Assembly: GCA_028292745.1 (NCBI GenBank)
Contig: JAQGLT010000127.1
Coordinates: forward strand, 1-64,000
Direction of reading: 5' to 3'
DNA length: 64,000 bases
From: Polaromonas sp.
GTDB lineage: Bacteria; Pseudomonadota; Gammaproteobacteria; Burkholderiales; Burkholderiaceae_C
Position numbers and translations under genes: made by a program. The notes under the pieces were generated by a model. That model was given only the letters and a program-made list of their open reading frames with translations. It had not been told where the DNA came from and did not search any database. Positions 46,823-57,027 of the stretch are shown piece after piece. Within the stretch, counting starts at the first letter, position 1; every line of letters begins with the position of its first letter.

Positions 46823-48019
46823 TCAGATCACCTTGGCAATCGAGGCGCACACATAGTCGATATTCTTGCTGTTCAGTGCGGCCACGCACATCCGGCCGGT
46901 GTCGGTGCCGTAAACGCCAAATTCATTGCGCAGACGCACCATCTGGTCCTTGGACAAGCCCGAGTAGCTGAACATACCGATCTGCTGCGTGATGAAGCTC
47001 ATGTCTTCTTTCACGCCCGCCGCCTTCAGGCCATCGACCAGCTTCTGGCGCATTGCCTTGATGCGAACCCGCATGTCGCCCAGCTCGTTTTCCCACTGGG
47101 CACGCAGGTCGGGCGTGGTCAACACCATGGCCACTACTGTGCCGCCATGGATGGGCGGGTTGCTGTAGTTGGTACGAATGACGATCTTGAGCTGGCTCAG
47201 CACGCGGTCAGCTTCCTCCTTGCTGCTGCACACCACGCTAAGAGCCCCCACACGTTCGCCGTACAGGCTGAAGCTCTTGGAAAAGGACGTGGAGACGAAA
47301 AAGCCCAGGCCGGCGGCAACAAACTTACCCACCACCGCGCCATCCTCGGCAAGCCCATGGCCAAAGCCCTGGTAGGCCATGTCCAGAAAAGGCACCAGGT
47401 TGCGTGCTTTGACCGTGGCGATCACCTCGTCCCACTGCGCAGCGGTGATGTCATAACCGGTCGGGTTGTGGCAGCAGGCATGAAGCACGACGATGGTGCC
47501 GGCGGCTGCGGCGTTCAGCGCGGCCAGCATTCCGGCAAAGTTGATGCCCCGAATCGACGCATCGTAATAAGGATAGTTTTCCACCGGGAAGCCCGCGTTG
47601 GTAAACAGGGCGCGGTGGTTTTCCCAGCTTGGGTCGCTGATCAGCACCTTGGCATCGGGCGTGAGGCGTTTGAGAAAATCGGCGCCGACCTTGAGGCCGC
47701 CCGTGCCGCCGATGCACTGCACCGTGGCCACCCGGTCGGACTTGACGGGTTCGGTGTCAGCGCCAAACACCAGGCCCTTGACGGCCGCGTCATAAGCGGC
47801 GATGCCGTCAATCGGCAGGTAGCCGCGCGCCTTGGGCGCTTCCATCATCTGTTTTTCAGCGGCCTGCACACATTGCAGCAAGGGAAGTTTGCCGTTGTCG
47901 TCGTAGTACACGCCCACGCCCAGATTGACCTTGGCAGGGTTGGGGTCTGCGTTGAACTGCTCATTAAGACCCAGTATCGGGTCGCGCGGGGCCATTTCGA
48001 CAGCGGTGAACAAAGACAT
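46823..48019 (-). CDS. Aromatic/aspartate aminotransferase (class I)
   Basis: A 398-residue PLP enzyme of the AspC/TyrB type. It begins MSLFTAVEMAPRDPILGLNE; the lysine that binds PLP lies in STSFSKSFSLYGERVG; HACCHNPTGYD and a C-terminal arginine (TGRMCVAALN) complete the substrate pocket. TGAGGATATTTC precedes the ATG. Both aspartate and aromatic keto acids are possible substrates; TyrB is the likeliest, since TyrB-type enzymes are common in this group. It is divergent from uvrB. Confidence 0.9.
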   Translation of the reverse strand: MSLFTAVEMAPRDPILGLNEQFNADPNPAKVNLGVGVYYDDNGKLPLLQCVQAAEKQMMEAPKARGYLPIDGIAAYDAAVKGLVFGADTEPVKSDRVATVQCIGGTGGLKVGADFLKRLTPDAKVLISDPSWENHRALFTNAGFPVENYPYYDASIRGINFAGMLAALNAAAAGTIVVLHACCHNPTGYDITAAQWDEVIATVKARNLVPFLDMAYQGFGHGLAEDGAVVGKFVAAGLGFFVSTSFSKSFSLYGERVGALSVVCSSKEEADRVLSQLKIVIRTNYSNPPIHGGTVVAMVLTTPDLRAQWENELGDMRVRIKAMRQKLVDGLKAAGVKEDMSFITQQIGMFSYSGLSKDQMVRLRNEFGVYGTDTGRMCVAALNSKNIDYVCASIAKVI

Positions 48020-48193
48020 GAAATATCCTCAGTAGTAAAAATAATTGCCTGGACAAGGCGGATGGTGCCGGTTTCGCGCCGGCAGACAGATCAGAAGGAC
48101 ATCGGGCCGCACGGCATTGCAATTGCCGGATTTGCCCGAATGTCATAGTGTGTTTAATTGTCCTGAATTTTAGCGGGGCCAGACTGGGGTTCT

Positions 48194-50302
48194 ATGCCAC
48201 ATACGATCGAAGCCATGACTGAAACGCCGGATGCCACCGGTGTTGGCCAGTTCATCCGTTTTCCGGGTTCGCCATTCGAGCTGTTCCAGCCTTATTTGCC
48301 TGCTGGCGACCAGCCGCAGGCCATTGAAAAACTGGTGGAAGGCATCAACGATGGCGAAGTCTTCCAGACCTTGCTGGGTGTGACCGGCTCGGGCAAGACG
48401 TTCACCATGGCCAATGTGATCGCACGGCTGGGCCGGCCGGCGATTGTCTTTGCGCCGAACAAGACACTGGCAGCCCAGCTGTACAGCGAATTCCGCGAGT
48501 TTTTTCCAAAAAACGCGGTGGAGTATTTTGTCAGCTACTACGACTATTACCAGCCTGAAGCGTATGTGCCGCAGCGCGATCTTTTCATTGAAAAAGACTC
48601 GGCCATCAATGAGCATATCGAGCAGATGCGCCTTTCCGCCACAAAAAGCGTGCTGGAGCGACGCGACACCATCATCGTGGCCACGGTCAGCGCGATTTAT
48701 GGCATTGGCGCGCCCGAGGATTACACCCAGATGCGGTTCATTGCCCGTATTGGCGACAAGCTGGGCCAGCGCGATGTGATTGCCCGGCTGATCCGCATGC
48801 AGTACAGCCGCAACGAAGTCGATTTTTCGCGCGGCACGTTTCGGGTGCGCGGCGATGTGATCGACATTTTCCCGGCCGAGCATTCGGAACTGGCAATCCG
48901 CATTGAATTGTTTGACGACGAAATCGAATCGCTGCAGCTCTTCGACCCGCTGACCGGCCGCATCCGGCAGAAAATCCCACGCTTCGTGGTCTACCCCAAG
49001 AGCCATTACGTGACGCCCCGCGACAAGGTGATGACCGCAGTGGAAACCATCAAGCTGGAGCTGTCCGAGCGCGTCGGACAGTTCATCGCCGAGGGCAAGC
49101 TGGTGGAGGCGCAGCGCATTGAGCAGCGCACCCGGTTCGACCTGGAAATGCTGGGCGAAATCGGCCACTGCAAGGGCATTGAAAACTACACCCGCCACCT
49201 GAGCGGCTCGCCGCCGGGCTCGCCGCCTTCCACACTGTGCGATTACCTTCCCAAGGATTCGGTGATGTTTCTCGACGAGAGCCACGTCATGATCGGCCAG
49301 CTCAACGCGATGTACAACGGCGACCGGGCGCGCAAGACCACGCTGGTGGAATACGGTTTTCGCCTGCCAAGCGCGCTGGACAACCGGCCGCTCAAGTTTG
49401 AAGAATTCGAAACCAAGGTCAGGCAGGCGATTTTTGTTTCCGCCACGCCCGCAGCCTACGAAAATGAGCATGCCGGTCAGGTGGTGGAGCAACTGGTGCG
49501 GCCAACCGGGCTGGTCGATCCGCAGGTCGAGGTACGGCCTGCGGCGCATCAGGTCGATGACGTTCTGCAGGAAATACGCATACGCGTGGAAATCAATGAG
49601 CGGGTGCTCATCACCACGCTGACCAAGCGCATGGCCGAGCAGCTGACGGATTACCTGACGGAAAACGGTGTCAAGGTGCGCTACCTGCACAGCGATGTCG
49701 AAACCGTGGAACGGGTTGAGATTTTGCGTGACCTCAGGCTTGGTGCCTTTGATGTGCTGGTCGGCATCAATTTGCTGCGCGAAGGACTGGACATTCCCGA
49801 AGTCTCGCTGGTTGCGATTCTGGATGCCGACAAGGAAGGCTTTCTGCGGTCGGAGCGAAGCCTGATCCAGACGATCGGCCGCGCCGCCCGCAACTTGAAT
49901 GGGCGTGCCATTTTGTACGCCGACCGGATCACCGATTCGATGAAGATGGCGATGGGTGAAACCGAACGCAGGCGCAACAAGCAACTGGCCTTCAACGCGC
50001 AGCACGGCATCACGCCGCGCAGCGTGGTCAAGCGCATCAGGGACTTGATCGACGGCGTCTACAGCGAAAAATCAGGCAAGGAAGCCGAAAAGCGCGAATT
50101 GCAAAAAGCACTGGTCGAAGACATGAGCGAAAGAGACATTGCACGCGAGATCAAGCGGCTTGAAAAGCAGATGATCGAACACGCAAAAAACCTGGAATTC
50201 GAGAAAGCCGCCCGCGTACGCGATCAGCTGCACCTGCTTAAGGAGCAGGCTTTTGGCGCGCCAGGCACTGACAACGTCGTGCCTATTTCATCCGTGGGTT
50301 GA
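48194..50302 (+). CDS. uvrB: Excinuclease ABC subunit B
   Basis: UvrB is the helicase-like damage verifier of nucleotide excision repair. The 702-residue protein has Walker A GVTGSGKT at 62-69, the beta-hairpin [12 protein letters not shown], motif [31 protein letters not shown], and a C-terminal UVR coiled coil [12 protein letters not shown]. The chosen ATG at 48194 has a weak ribosome-binding site; the ATG at 48215 is a possible alternative start. Confidence 0.97.
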   Translation: MPHTIEAMTETPDATGVGQFIRFPGSPFELFQPYLPAGDQPQAIEKLVEGINDGEVFQTLLGVTGSGKTFTMANVIARLGRPAIVFAPNKTLAAQLYSEFREFFPKNAVEYFVSYYDYYQPEAYVPQRDLFIEKDSAINEHIEQMRLSATKSVLERRDTIIVATVSAIYGIGAPEDYTQMRFIARIGDKLGQRDVIARLIRMQYSRNEVDFSRGTFRVRGDVIDIFPAEHSELAIRIELFDDEIESLQLFDPLTGRIRQKIPRFVVYPKSHYVTPRDKVMTAVETIKLELSERVGQFIAEGKLVEAQRIEQRTRFDLEMLGEIGHCKGIENYTRHLSGSPPGSPPSTLCDYLPKDSVMFLDESHVMIGQLNAMYNGDRARKTTLVEYGFRLPSALDNRPLKFEEFETKVRQAIFVSATPAAYENEHAGQVVEQLVRPTGLVDPQVEVRPAAHQVDDVLQEIRIRVEINERVLITTLTKRMAEQLTDYLTENGVKVRYLHSDVETVERVEILRDLRLGAFDVLVGINLLREGLDIPEVSLVAILDADKEGFLRSERSLIQTIGRAARNLNGRAILYADRITDSMKMAMGETERRRNKQLAFNAQHGITPRSVVKRIRDLIDGVYSEKSGKEAEKRELQKALVEDMSERDIAREIKRLEKQMIEHAKNLEFEKAARVRDQLHLLKEQAFGAPGTDNVVPISSVG

Positions 50303-50403
50303 AATTCAACGACGTGGTCGATCCCATGTGTGGGTGGCTGCAGGGGCTGGGGTAATCCCTTGGTTCAAGAGGCGCCTGACAGCAAAAAAGCCGTCCGCAT
50401 GGT

Positions 50404-50428
50404 ATACTTGACGAAATTAGTCAACAAC
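50404..50428 (+). promoter_or_regulatory. IscR-type operator and promoter of the isc operon
   Basis: TTGAC (50408-50412) and GTCAA (50420-50424) are inverted around a GAAATTA centre, flanked by ATA on the left, closely matching the type 1 IscR site known from other proteobacteria. A TATACT at 50403-50408 may be the -10. The site is about 125 bases before the iscR ATG, so cluster-loaded IscR should repress its own operon. Confidence 0.75.
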
Positions 50429-50552
50429 CTGACACCAATAAAAAATGCTTTTCCCATCAACCACTGATGGTCGTAAAAGCAGAGGAGAAGCGCTCTGGGG
50501 GTCATAAGCTCGCAGGGTAAAAACGACAGTCAAGCACTTGAAGGAGCTTGTT

Positions 50553-51089
50553 ATGCGTCTCACGACCAAAGGCCGCTTTGCGGTCACCGCGATGATTGAC
50601 TTAGGGCTCCGCCAGAACAACGGGCCCGTGACATTGGCGGCCATCAGCCAGCGCCAGCAGATTTCGCTTTCTTACCTTGAGCAGCTGTTTGGCAAGCTCC
50701 GCCGCCATGAACTGGTTGAGTCGACCCGTGGCCCCGGCGGGGGTTATACCTTGGGCCGCAAGGCCTCCGAAATCACAGTTGCCGATATCATTGTGTCGGT
50801 AGATGAGCCGATTGATGCCACGCAATGCGGCGGCAAGGAAAACTGTCTGGGCGACGGTAGCCGTTGCATGACGCATGACCTCTGGACATCGCTGAACAGC
50901 CGTATGGTCGAGTTTCTCGATTCGGTAAGCTTGCAAAAACTGGTGGACGATCAATTGGCCAAAGGCGTGGTGGTTGAGAGCACCCCCCAAGTCAAAAAAG
51001 CAATTTTTGCCTCGCCAGTTGTCAAGCCCATGCGTGTGAATGCGCCGAATTCTGTCTTCGCCCTCGGTAACGCTTTTTCAAAATCCTGA
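50553..51089 (+). CDS. iscR: Fe-S cluster assembly transcriptional regulator
   Basis: IscR is an Rrf2-family [2Fe-2S] repressor of the isc operon. The 178-residue protein begins MRLTTKGRFAVTAMIDLGLR, with the winged helix in the first 70 residues, and the cluster ligands in CGGKENCLGDGSRCMTH (three cysteines and a histidine). AAGGAGCTTGTT precedes the ATG; an upstream TTG at 50538 overlaps that site. It heads iscR-iscS-iscU-iscA-hscB-hscA-fdx. Confidence 0.97.
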   Translation: MRLTTKGRFAVTAMIDLGLRQNNGPVTLAAISQRQQISLSYLEQLFGKLRRHELVESTRGPGGGYTLGRKASEITVADIIVSVDEPIDATQCGGKENCLGDGSRCMTHDLWTSLNSRMVEFLDSVSLQKLVDDQLAKGVVVESTPQVKKAIFASPVVKPMRVNAPNSVFALGNAFSKS

Positions 51090-51162
51090 TTGATTTGATT
51101 TGCATTGCAGGGACGTTATTGTTTTAAGCTGCCAGCCAGCCATGAATTAAAGAGCCAGCCAA

Positions 51163-52380
51163 ATGGACACCCCTCACTTTCCTATATACATGGATTACAG
51201 CGCTACAAATCCTTGCGATCCGCGGGTGGTAGACGCCATGATTCCGTGGTTGCGCGAGCATTTCGGCAACCCAGCATCGCGTAGCCATGCCTGGGGTTGG
51301 GAGGCAGAAGCTGCAGTTGAAACAGCCCGCGACCAGGTTGCGGCTTTGATTGGTGCCGATCCCCGTGAGATCGTCTGGACCAGCGGTGCAACCGAGTCCA
51401 ATAATCTTGCGCTCAAAGGCGCAGCCCATTTCTACAAGAGCAAGGGTAAGCACCTTATTACAGCCAAAACCGAGCATAAGGCTGTATTGGATACCTGCCG
51501 TGAATTGGAGCGCCAAGGCTTTGAAGTCACTTATCTGGATGTGCAGGCCGATGGCTTGATTTCTCTGGACCTGCTTAAGGCAACAATTCGGCCTGACACT
51601 ATTCTGGTCAGCATCATGTTCGTCAACAACGAAATTGGCGTTGTTCAGGATATCGGCGCAATCGGTGCCCTTTGCCGTGAAAAGGGCATTATTTTCCATA
51701 CCGATGCGGCCCAAGCGACAGGACGGGTGGACATTGATCTGCAGAATTTACCCGTTGACCTGATGAGCCTCACGTCCCACAAGACCTATGGTCCAAAGGG
51801 TATTGGCGCGTTGTATGTTCGCCGCAAACCGCGCGTGCGACTTGAAGCCCAGATGCATGGTGGCGGGCATGAGCGCGGAATGCGCTCGGGGACTTTGCCG
51901 ACGCATCAGATCGTTGGCATGGGCGAAGCCTACCGTATTGCCAAAGCCGAGATGCATGATGAAAACAAACGGATTTCGGCTCTGCATGAGCGCATGCTCA
52001 ATGGCCTAAAAGATGTTGAAGAAGTTTTTCTCAATGGTCATGCTGAAAAGCGCGTGCCACATAACTTGAACATGAGCTTTAATTATGTTGAAGGTGAGTC
52101 GCTGATCATGGGCATCAAAGGTCTTGCGGTATCGAGCGGTTCAGCATGCACGTCTGCCAGCCTGGAGCCCAGTTATGTGCTGCGTGCCTTGGGTCGCAGT
52201 GACGAGTTGGCGCACAGCAGTCTGCGCATGACGATTGGCCGGTGGACTACAGAAGAAGAAATCGATTACGCCGTCTCTACCATCAAGGAGAACGTGGCTA
52301 AGCTGCGAGAGTTGTCTCCGCTATGGGAAATGTTCAAGGACGGTGTTGACCTGTCCACCATTCAGTGGGCAGCCCATTAA
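51163..52380 (+). CDS. iscS: Cysteine desulfurase
   Basis: IscS takes sulfur from cysteine as a persulfide and passes it to IscU. The 405-residue PLP enzyme begins with [16 protein letters not shown], binds PLP through the lysine in [11 protein letters not shown], and has the catalytic-cysteine loop [26 protein letters not shown] precedes the ATG. Length equals the family norm. Confidence 0.98.
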   Translation: MDTPHFPIYMDYSATNPCDPRVVDAMIPWLREHFGNPASRSHAWGWEAEAAVETARDQVAALIGADPREIVWTSGATESNNLALKGAAHFYKSKGKHLITAKTEHKAVLDTCRELERQGFEVTYLDVQADGLISLDLLKATIRPDTILVSIMFVNNEIGVVQDIGAIGALCREKGIIFHTDAAQATGRVDIDLQNLPVDLMSLTSHKTYGPKGIGALYVRRKPRVRLEAQMHGGGHERGMRSGTLPTHQIVGMGEAYRIAKAEMHDENKRISALHERMLNGLKDVEEVFLNGHAEKRVPHNLNMSFNYVEGESLIMGIKGLAVSSGSACTSASLEPSYVLRALGRSDELAHSSLRMTIGRWTTEEEIDYAVSTIKENVAKLRELSPLWEMFKDGVDLSTIQWAAH

Positions 52381-52445
52381 TAAACAATGAATCAAATGGC
52401 TTGCGACGAGTCATTTATTCGTTAACTGGAACTCAGGAGTAAATC

Positions 52446-52847
52446 ATGGCATATAGCGAAAAGGTGGTCGACCACTATGAAAATCCTCGCAACGTTGGCT
52501 CGTTTGAAAAGGGCGATGAATCGGTAGGAACGGGTATGGTTGGAGCACCGGCATGCGGTGATGTGATGAAGCTGCAAATCAAGGTGAATCCGACAACCGG
52601 CGTGATTGAGGATGCGCGCTTCAAGACCTATGGCTGTGGTTCAGCGATTGCGTCCAGTTCTCTTGTGACCGAGTGGGTCAAAGGTAAAACGCTGGACCAG
52701 GCGGCCAGTATCAAGAACAGTGCGATTGCGGAAGAGCTGGCGTTGCCGCCAGTCAAGATTCATTGTTCTATTTTGGCGGAAGATGCCATTAAAGCTGCTG
52801 TGAATGACTACAAGCAAAAGCATTTTTCTGCTGAAACCGCGCACTGA
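52446..52847 (+). CDS. iscU: Fe-S cluster scaffold protein
   Basis: IscU is the scaffold on which clusters are assembled. The 133-residue protein has all three ligand cysteines: GAPACGD, YGCGSAIASSS and KIHCSILAEDA, and the HscA-recognition motif LPPVK. CAGGAG precedes the ATG. Confidence 0.98.
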   Translation: MAYSEKVVDHYENPRNVGSFEKGDESVGTGMVGAPACGDVMKLQIKVNPTTGVIEDARFKTYGCGSAIASSSLVTEWVKGKTLDQAASIKNSAIAEELALPPVKIHCSILAEDAIKAAVNDYKQKHFSAETAH

Positions 52848-52874
52848 TCAACCTACAAATTTCGAGCGATTTAC

Positions 52875-53198
52875 ATGTCCGTTACCCTTACTGACGCTGC
52901 TGCCCGCCACGTGACCCGCTATATGAACAAGCGCGGGAAGGGAGTGGGCGTTCGCCTGGGCGTCAAGACTACAGGCTGCTCGGGCTTGGCTTACAAGTTG
53001 GAGTACGCTGATGAAATTGCGCCTGAAGATGTGGTGTTTGAAGACAATGGCATTAAAGTGCTCGTTGATCCCAAAAGCATGGCTTACATTGACGGTACGC
53101 AGCTCGACTTTGTGCGCGAAGGTCTCAACGAAGGCTTTAAGTTCATCAATCCAAATGAGCGAGACCGCTGCGGCTGCGGTGAGAGCTTTCGTGTGTAA
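52875..53198 (+). CDS. iscA: Iron-sulfur cluster assembly/carrier protein
   Basis: An A-type carrier of 107 residues with the three conserved cysteines: TTGCSGLAY and CGCGESF. It moves clusters to target proteins. It lies 27 bases after iscU and is followed by a possible intrinsic terminator before hscB. Confidence 0.97.
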   Translation: MSVTLTDAAARHVTRYMNKRGKGVGVRLGVKTTGCSGLAYKLEYADEIAPEDVVFEDNGIKVLVDPKSMAYIDGTQLDFVREGLNEGFKFINPNERDRCGCGESFRV

Positions 53199-53263
53199 GG
53201 GCTAGGCCCACAGGACAGCGCTTTCTGGTTTCCTTCACGCGCTACAGCCGCGAAATCTTTAAT

Positions 53264-53295
53264 GCCGCCCCACTGATCGTGCTGGCGGTTTTTTT
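53264..53295 (+). terminator. Possible attenuating terminator between iscA and hscB
   Basis: GCCGCC (53264-53269) can pair with GGCGGT (53284-53289), with a 14-base loop, and seven T bases follow from 53289. The stem is only six pairs, one a wobble. It may lower expression of hscB-hscA-fdx relative to iscRSUA. Confidence 0.5.
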
Positions 53296-53301
53296 ATTCC
53301 T

Positions 53302-53820
53302 ATGAATCTTCAATCCAATGATTTTGAGCTATTCGGCGTTCCGGTGCGGTTTTCCCAGAACCGAGCGCATCTTGATGCGCGCTGGAAGGATTTGCAGCGT
53401 GAAGCTCATCCCGACAAGTTCGCGGCTCAAGGTGCATCGGCCCAGCGTGTCGCGATGCAATGGTCTGTTCGGATCAACGAGGCTTACCAACGCCTGAAAC
53501 ACCCATTGAAGCGCGCAAGTTATTTGTGCGAACTGCGCGGCTCACCCATCAATGCCGAAAACAATACCGCCATGCCAGAGGACTTTCTACTCCAGCAGAT
53601 GGCATGGCGCGACGCATTGGAGGAAGCCAGTACGATTGAGGCGCTGGATCAACTAGCCATGCAAGCGAGAAAAAGCGGCCAAGAACAGCTATTAAAAATT
53701 GAGCAGGCACTGGATGGGGTGCAGGATTTCCCGGCTGCTGCCCAGCAGATCAGAAGCCTTATGTTTATCGAACGTTTTGTCAGCGAGGTCGATGCCCGTA
53801 TCGACCAGCTGGGACAATAG
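53302..53820 (+). CDS. hscB: Fe-S assembly co-chaperone HscB
   Basis: HscB is the J-domain partner that brings IscU to HscA. The 172-residue protein begins with FELFGVPVRFSQN, carries HPD in the J-domain (REAHPDKF, residues 34-41), and a C-terminal three-helix bundle. It lies 31 bases ahead of hscA. No strong ribosome-binding site was seen upstream. Confidence 0.96.
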   Translation: MNLQSNDFELFGVPVRFSQNRAHLDARWKDLQREAHPDKFAAQGASAQRVAMQWSVRINEAYQRLKHPLKRASYLCELRGSPINAENNTAMPEDFLLQQMAWRDALEEASTIEALDQLAMQARKSGQEQLLKIEQALDGVQDFPAAAQQIRSLMFIERFVSEVDARIDQLGQ

Positions 53821-53851
53821 CCCATTAAAAATCCAGTAAAAGAACAGCGCC

Positions 53852-55714
53852 ATGGCACTTCTGCAATTATCCGAACCTGGCCAGACGCCAAATCCGCATC
53901 AGCGGCGCATCGCCATAGGGATTGATCTGGGCACTACCCATTCGTTGGTTGCCAGCGTGCGTAGCGGTGTGTCCGAATGTCTGCCTGATGCCCAAGGGCG
54001 CAAGATGCTGCCCAGTGTGGTGCGCTACTTGAGTGACGGAGGCACGCAAATCGGGTTTGACGCCCTTGCCGCGCAAGTTGAAGACCCCTGCAATACCATT
54101 TCTTCTGCCAAGCGACTGCTGGGACGGGGCATCAGCGACATCGGCAATCGCGACCGAATGCCGTATTGCTTCAATGACAAGCCCGGCATGGTGACGCTGC
54201 AGACAGTGGCGGGAGAGAAAAGCCCGGTCGAGGTGAGTGCCGAAATTCTGGCATCGCTTCGCCAGCGCGCTGAAGACACCTTTGACGATGAGATTTATGG
54301 CGCAGTCATCACCGTGCCTGCTTATTTTGACGAAGCCCAGCGTCAGGCCACCAAAGATGCCGCACAACTGGCGCGATTGAATGTGCTGCGTCTCATCAAT
54401 GAACCCACGGCAGCCGCCATTGCCTATGGGTTGGACAATGCCAGTGAAGGTGTTTATGCCGTTTATGACCTTGGGGGCGGCACCTTTGATATTTCCATTC
54501 TTCGACTGTCGCAAGGGGTGTTTGAAGTGGTTTCCACCGGTGGCGATTCCGCGCTTGGTGGCGATGACTACGACCGTGCGTTGGTAGAGTGGGCATTGGT
54601 TAAAGCGGGATTGACTGACCATGCCTTGACTGCAGGGGACAAGGCTGCCTTGCAAAAGACGGCCCGCGCTTGCAAGGAGGCGCTGTCAGCCGCTTCATCC
54701 TTCCCGTTCTCTGTCCAGTTGGCCAAGGCATCCATTCGCTTTGAGGTGAGGATTGAGGATTTCGAGATTGCTTGCGCTCATCTTACCCAGCGGACATTGT
54801 TGGCGGTACGAAAAGCATTGCGAGATGCAAGCTTAACCAAGGATGAGATACGCGGGGTCGTGCTGGTTGGTGGTTCGACCCGCATGCCGCAAGTTCGTAA
54901 GGCACTGGGCAGTTTCTTTGGCTGTGAACCCCTGACCAATCTCAACCCCGACGAAGTGGTGGCGCTGGGAGCGGCCATTTCTGCCAACCAGCTTGCGGGC
55001 AATAGCACCGACACCGATCTGCTCCTGCTTGACGTCATTCCGCTTTCGCTGGGAATTGAAACGATGGGTGGACTGGTTGAACGCATTGTTCCCCGTAACC
55101 AGACCATCCCCACCGCGATGGCGCAGGACTTCACGACTTACCAGGACGGCCAGACGGCGCTGGCCTTGCATGTGGTACAGGGTGAGCGCGACCTGGTGAG
55201 CGATTGCCGCAGCTTGGCCCGTTTCGAGTTACGCGGCATTCCGCCAATGGTCGCGGGTGCCGCGCGGATTCGTGTCGCCTTTACGGTTGATGCCGATGGC
55301 TTGCTCAAGGTGGAGGCAAAAGAACTGCTTAGCGGTGTGGAAGCGCGTATTGACGTCAAGCCTTCCTATGGCCTTTCGGATGATGAAATAGCCCGAATGC
55401 TGCGCGAGAGCTTTTCCACCGCGCAGCAGGACATGCGGTCCCGTGCATTGGCCGAGGCTCGGGTTGATGCAGATCGCATGGTTCTGGCAACCCAAAGCGC
55501 CCTGGCAGCCGACGCCGATTTGCTCAGTTTGTCTGAGCGGACGCATATCGACAGCCTGATAGCTGCGCTTGGTGACGCACGTGCGAGCAGTGATGCCGCC
55601 GTCGTCGAGGCGGCAACCCAGGCACTGGCCGCAGGCACAGAGGCTTTTGCCGCGCGCCGGATGAACCGGGGTATTCATCAAGCCCTTGCTGGAAAAAATA
55701 TTGATTCGGTCTAG
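53852..55714 (+). CDS. hscA: Fe-S assembly Hsp70 chaperone HscA
   Basis: HscA is the specialised Hsp70 that releases clusters from IscU. The 620-residue protein has an ATPase domain starting [18 protein letters not shown], then [28 protein letters not shown] and [14 protein letters not shown], followed by the substrate domain from about residue 400. Length matches HscA rather than DnaK, which has a longer acidic tail. Confidence 0.97.
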   Translation: MALLQLSEPGQTPNPHQRRIAIGIDLGTTHSLVASVRSGVSECLPDAQGRKMLPSVVRYLSDGGTQIGFDALAAQVEDPCNTISSAKRLLGRGISDIGNRDRMPYCFNDKPGMVTLQTVAGEKSPVEVSAEILASLRQRAEDTFDDEIYGAVITVPAYFDEAQRQATKDAAQLARLNVLRLINEPTAAAIAYGLDNASEGVYAVYDLGGGTFDISILRLSQGVFEVVSTGGDSALGGDDYDRALVEWALVKAGLTDHALTAGDKAALQKTARACKEALSAASSFPFSVQLAKASIRFEVRIEDFEIACAHLTQRTLLAVRKALRDASLTKDEIRGVVLVGGSTRMPQVRKALGSFFGCEPLTNLNPDEVVALGAAISANQLAGNSTDTDLLLLDVIPLSLGIETMGGLVERIVPRNQTIPTAMAQDFTTYQDGQTALALHVVQGERDLVSDCRSLARFELRGIPPMVAGAARIRVAFTVDADGLLKVEAKELLSGVEARIDVKPSYGLSDDEIARMLRESFSTAQQDMRSRALAEARVDADRMVLATQSALAADADLLSLSERTHIDSLIAALGDARASSDAAVVEAATQALAAGTEAFAARRMNRGIHQALAGKNIDSV

Positions 55715-55750
55715 CACATTCCTGAAAATACAACCCAATAAGATCGACCC

Positions 55751-56089
55751 ATGCCTATCATCAAGATATTGCCCCACCCTGAATACTGTCCCCAAGGTGC
55801 CGAGATTAGCGCACCAGCGGGTACTTCCATTTGCGAGGCGATGCTGGACAACAAGATCAATATCGAGCACGCCTGTGATTTGAGCTGTGCATGCACCACC
55901 TGCCATGTCATTGTGCGCGAAGGCTTTAAATCCTTAAACGCCTTAGACGAAAGCGAAGAGGACTTGCTCGACCGTGCCTGGGGATTGGAACCCAACTCGC
56001 GCCTGAGTTGCCAGGCATTTTTAGCGCAGGCCGATGTGACAGTCGAAATTCCAAAATATTCAATCAACCACGCCAAAGAGCTTCATTGA
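55751..56089 (+). CDS. fdx: ISC-type [2Fe-2S] ferredoxin
   Basis: A 112-residue adrenodoxin-like ferredoxin that gives electrons for cluster assembly. The ligands are CDLSCACTTC (cysteines spaced for one cluster) and LSCQAF. It is the last isc gene. No iscX follows; dnaQ comes next after 27 bases. Confidence 0.97.
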   Translation: MPIIKILPHPEYCPQGAEISAPAGTSICEAMLDNKINIEHACDLSCACTTCHVIVREGFKSLNALDESEEDLLDRAWGLEPNSRLSCQAFLAQADVTVEIPKYSINHAKELH

Positions 56090-56116
56090 GTCACGCACAT
56101 ACTGACTGTTCATACC

Positions 56117-56821
56117 ATGCGCCAAATTGTTCTAGATACTGAAACCACGGGCTTGTCTGCTGAAAATGGCGATCGCATCATTGAAATTGGCTGCGTTGAG
56201 CTTATTGGTCGCAAGCTTACCGGGAACAATAAACACTTCTACCTGAATCCCGAGCGCGACAGTCATGAGGATGCACTTAAGGTTCATGGCATCAGCAATG
56301 AATTTCTGAAAGACAAGCCTAAATTTTCTGTGATCGTTTCCGAACTGCTCGAATACCTGCAAGATGCGGAAATCATCATTCATAACGCACCGTTCGACGT
56401 CAGCTTCCTGAATAAGGAACTTGACCTCGTTGGCAGAGGGCCCATCAAGCAGTATGTCGTCAAGATCACCGACAGCCTGATGATGGCCAAGGAAATGTTT
56501 CCGGGCAAACGCAACTCATTGAATGCATTATGTGATCGACTCGAAGTCGACAATTCGGGACGAACTTTGCATGGAGCTTTGTTAGATGCCGAGCTACTGG
56601 CCGACGTGTATATCAACCTTACACGCGGTCAAAACAACCTGGTCATGGACATCGATAGCCCGGTTCAGGCCAATGACAGTTTACCTATGGTTGACTTGCG
56701 TACTTTTGAACTGCCGGTGTTGATCGCCAGTCAACAGGAAATGGATGACCATGAAAAGATGCTGGCGACCCTTGACAAGACAAGTCGTGGAAAAACCGTA
56801 TGGCGCCGCTTGGTGGTTTGA
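56117..56821 (+). CDS. dnaQ: DNA polymerase III epsilon subunit (3'-5' exonuclease)
   Basis: DnaQ proofreads for the replicative polymerase. The 234-residue protein has Exo I DTETTG at 7-12, Exo II around HNAPFDVSFLN, and Exo III near HGALLDAELLADVY, the DEDDh pattern. The C-terminal part binds the alpha subunit. It follows fdx by 27 bases and may be read from the isc transcript. Confidence 0.96.
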   Translation: MRQIVLDTETTGLSAENGDRIIEIGCVELIGRKLTGNNKHFYLNPERDSHEDALKVHGISNEFLKDKPKFSVIVSELLEYLQDAEIIIHNAPFDVSFLNKELDLVGRGPIKQYVVKITDSLMMAKEMFPGKRNSLNALCDRLEVDNSGRTLHGALLDAELLADVYINLTRGQNNLVMDIDSPVQANDSLPMVDLRTFELPVLIASQQEMDDHEKMLATLDKTSRGKTVWRRLVV

Positions 56822-56842
56822 TTTGAATTTTCAATCTCAGCA

Positions 56843-56848
56843 TATAAT
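56843..56848 (+). promoter_or_regulatory. -10 element of the tRNA-Val promoter
   Basis: A perfect TATAAT lies 16 bases before the tRNA, so transcription would begin about 10 bases ahead of it. The -35 is poor: TTGATT at 56818-56823 with a 19-base spacer is the best seen, inside the end of dnaQ. Confidence 0.6.
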
Positions 56849-56864
56849 AGAAAGCTGAACGATA

Positions 56865-56939
56865 GGGCGGTTAGCTCAGGGGTAGAGCACTGCATTCACA
56901 CTGCAGGGGTCGCAAGTTCGAAACTTGCACCGCCCACCA
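56865..56939 (+). tRNA. tRNA-Val (anticodon CAC)
   Basis: The 75-base gene folds as a standard cloverleaf. The acceptor GGGCGGT pairs with ACCGCCC, followed by discriminator A and an encoded CCA. The anticodon arm is CTGCA-TTCACAC-TGCAG with anticodon CAC, which reads GUG. The T arm holds GTTCGAA. It is single and followed by a strong terminator. Confidence 0.95.
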
Positions 56940-56946
56940 AAAATTT

Positions 56947-56976
56947 AAAAGCCAAGTCATTTATGACTTGGCTTTT
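56947..56976. terminator. Strong intrinsic terminator after tRNA-Val
   Basis: AAAAGCCAAGTCA and TGACTTGGCTTTT are perfect 13-base arms around a four-base loop. The T-rich flank continues with TCTTATTT. Terminal A/T runs allow action in both directions, toward tRNA-Val and the convergent phoH gene. Confidence 0.9.
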
Positions 56977-57027
56977 CTTATTTGCGGCCTATTTTTGAGG
57001 TCTTACACTGCAGGTATAAGGTCTTGC

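Noticed and set aside
48170-50005. 611-codon minus-strand open frame opposite uvrB
   Set aside because: A mirror frame of a highly conserved gene, with no motif of its own.
53690-53710. AGCTATTAAAAATTGAGCAG inside hscB, resembling the dispersed repeat stem
   Set aside because: It lacks the GC-rich middle and far end, and encodes ordinary HscB sequence; taken as chance.
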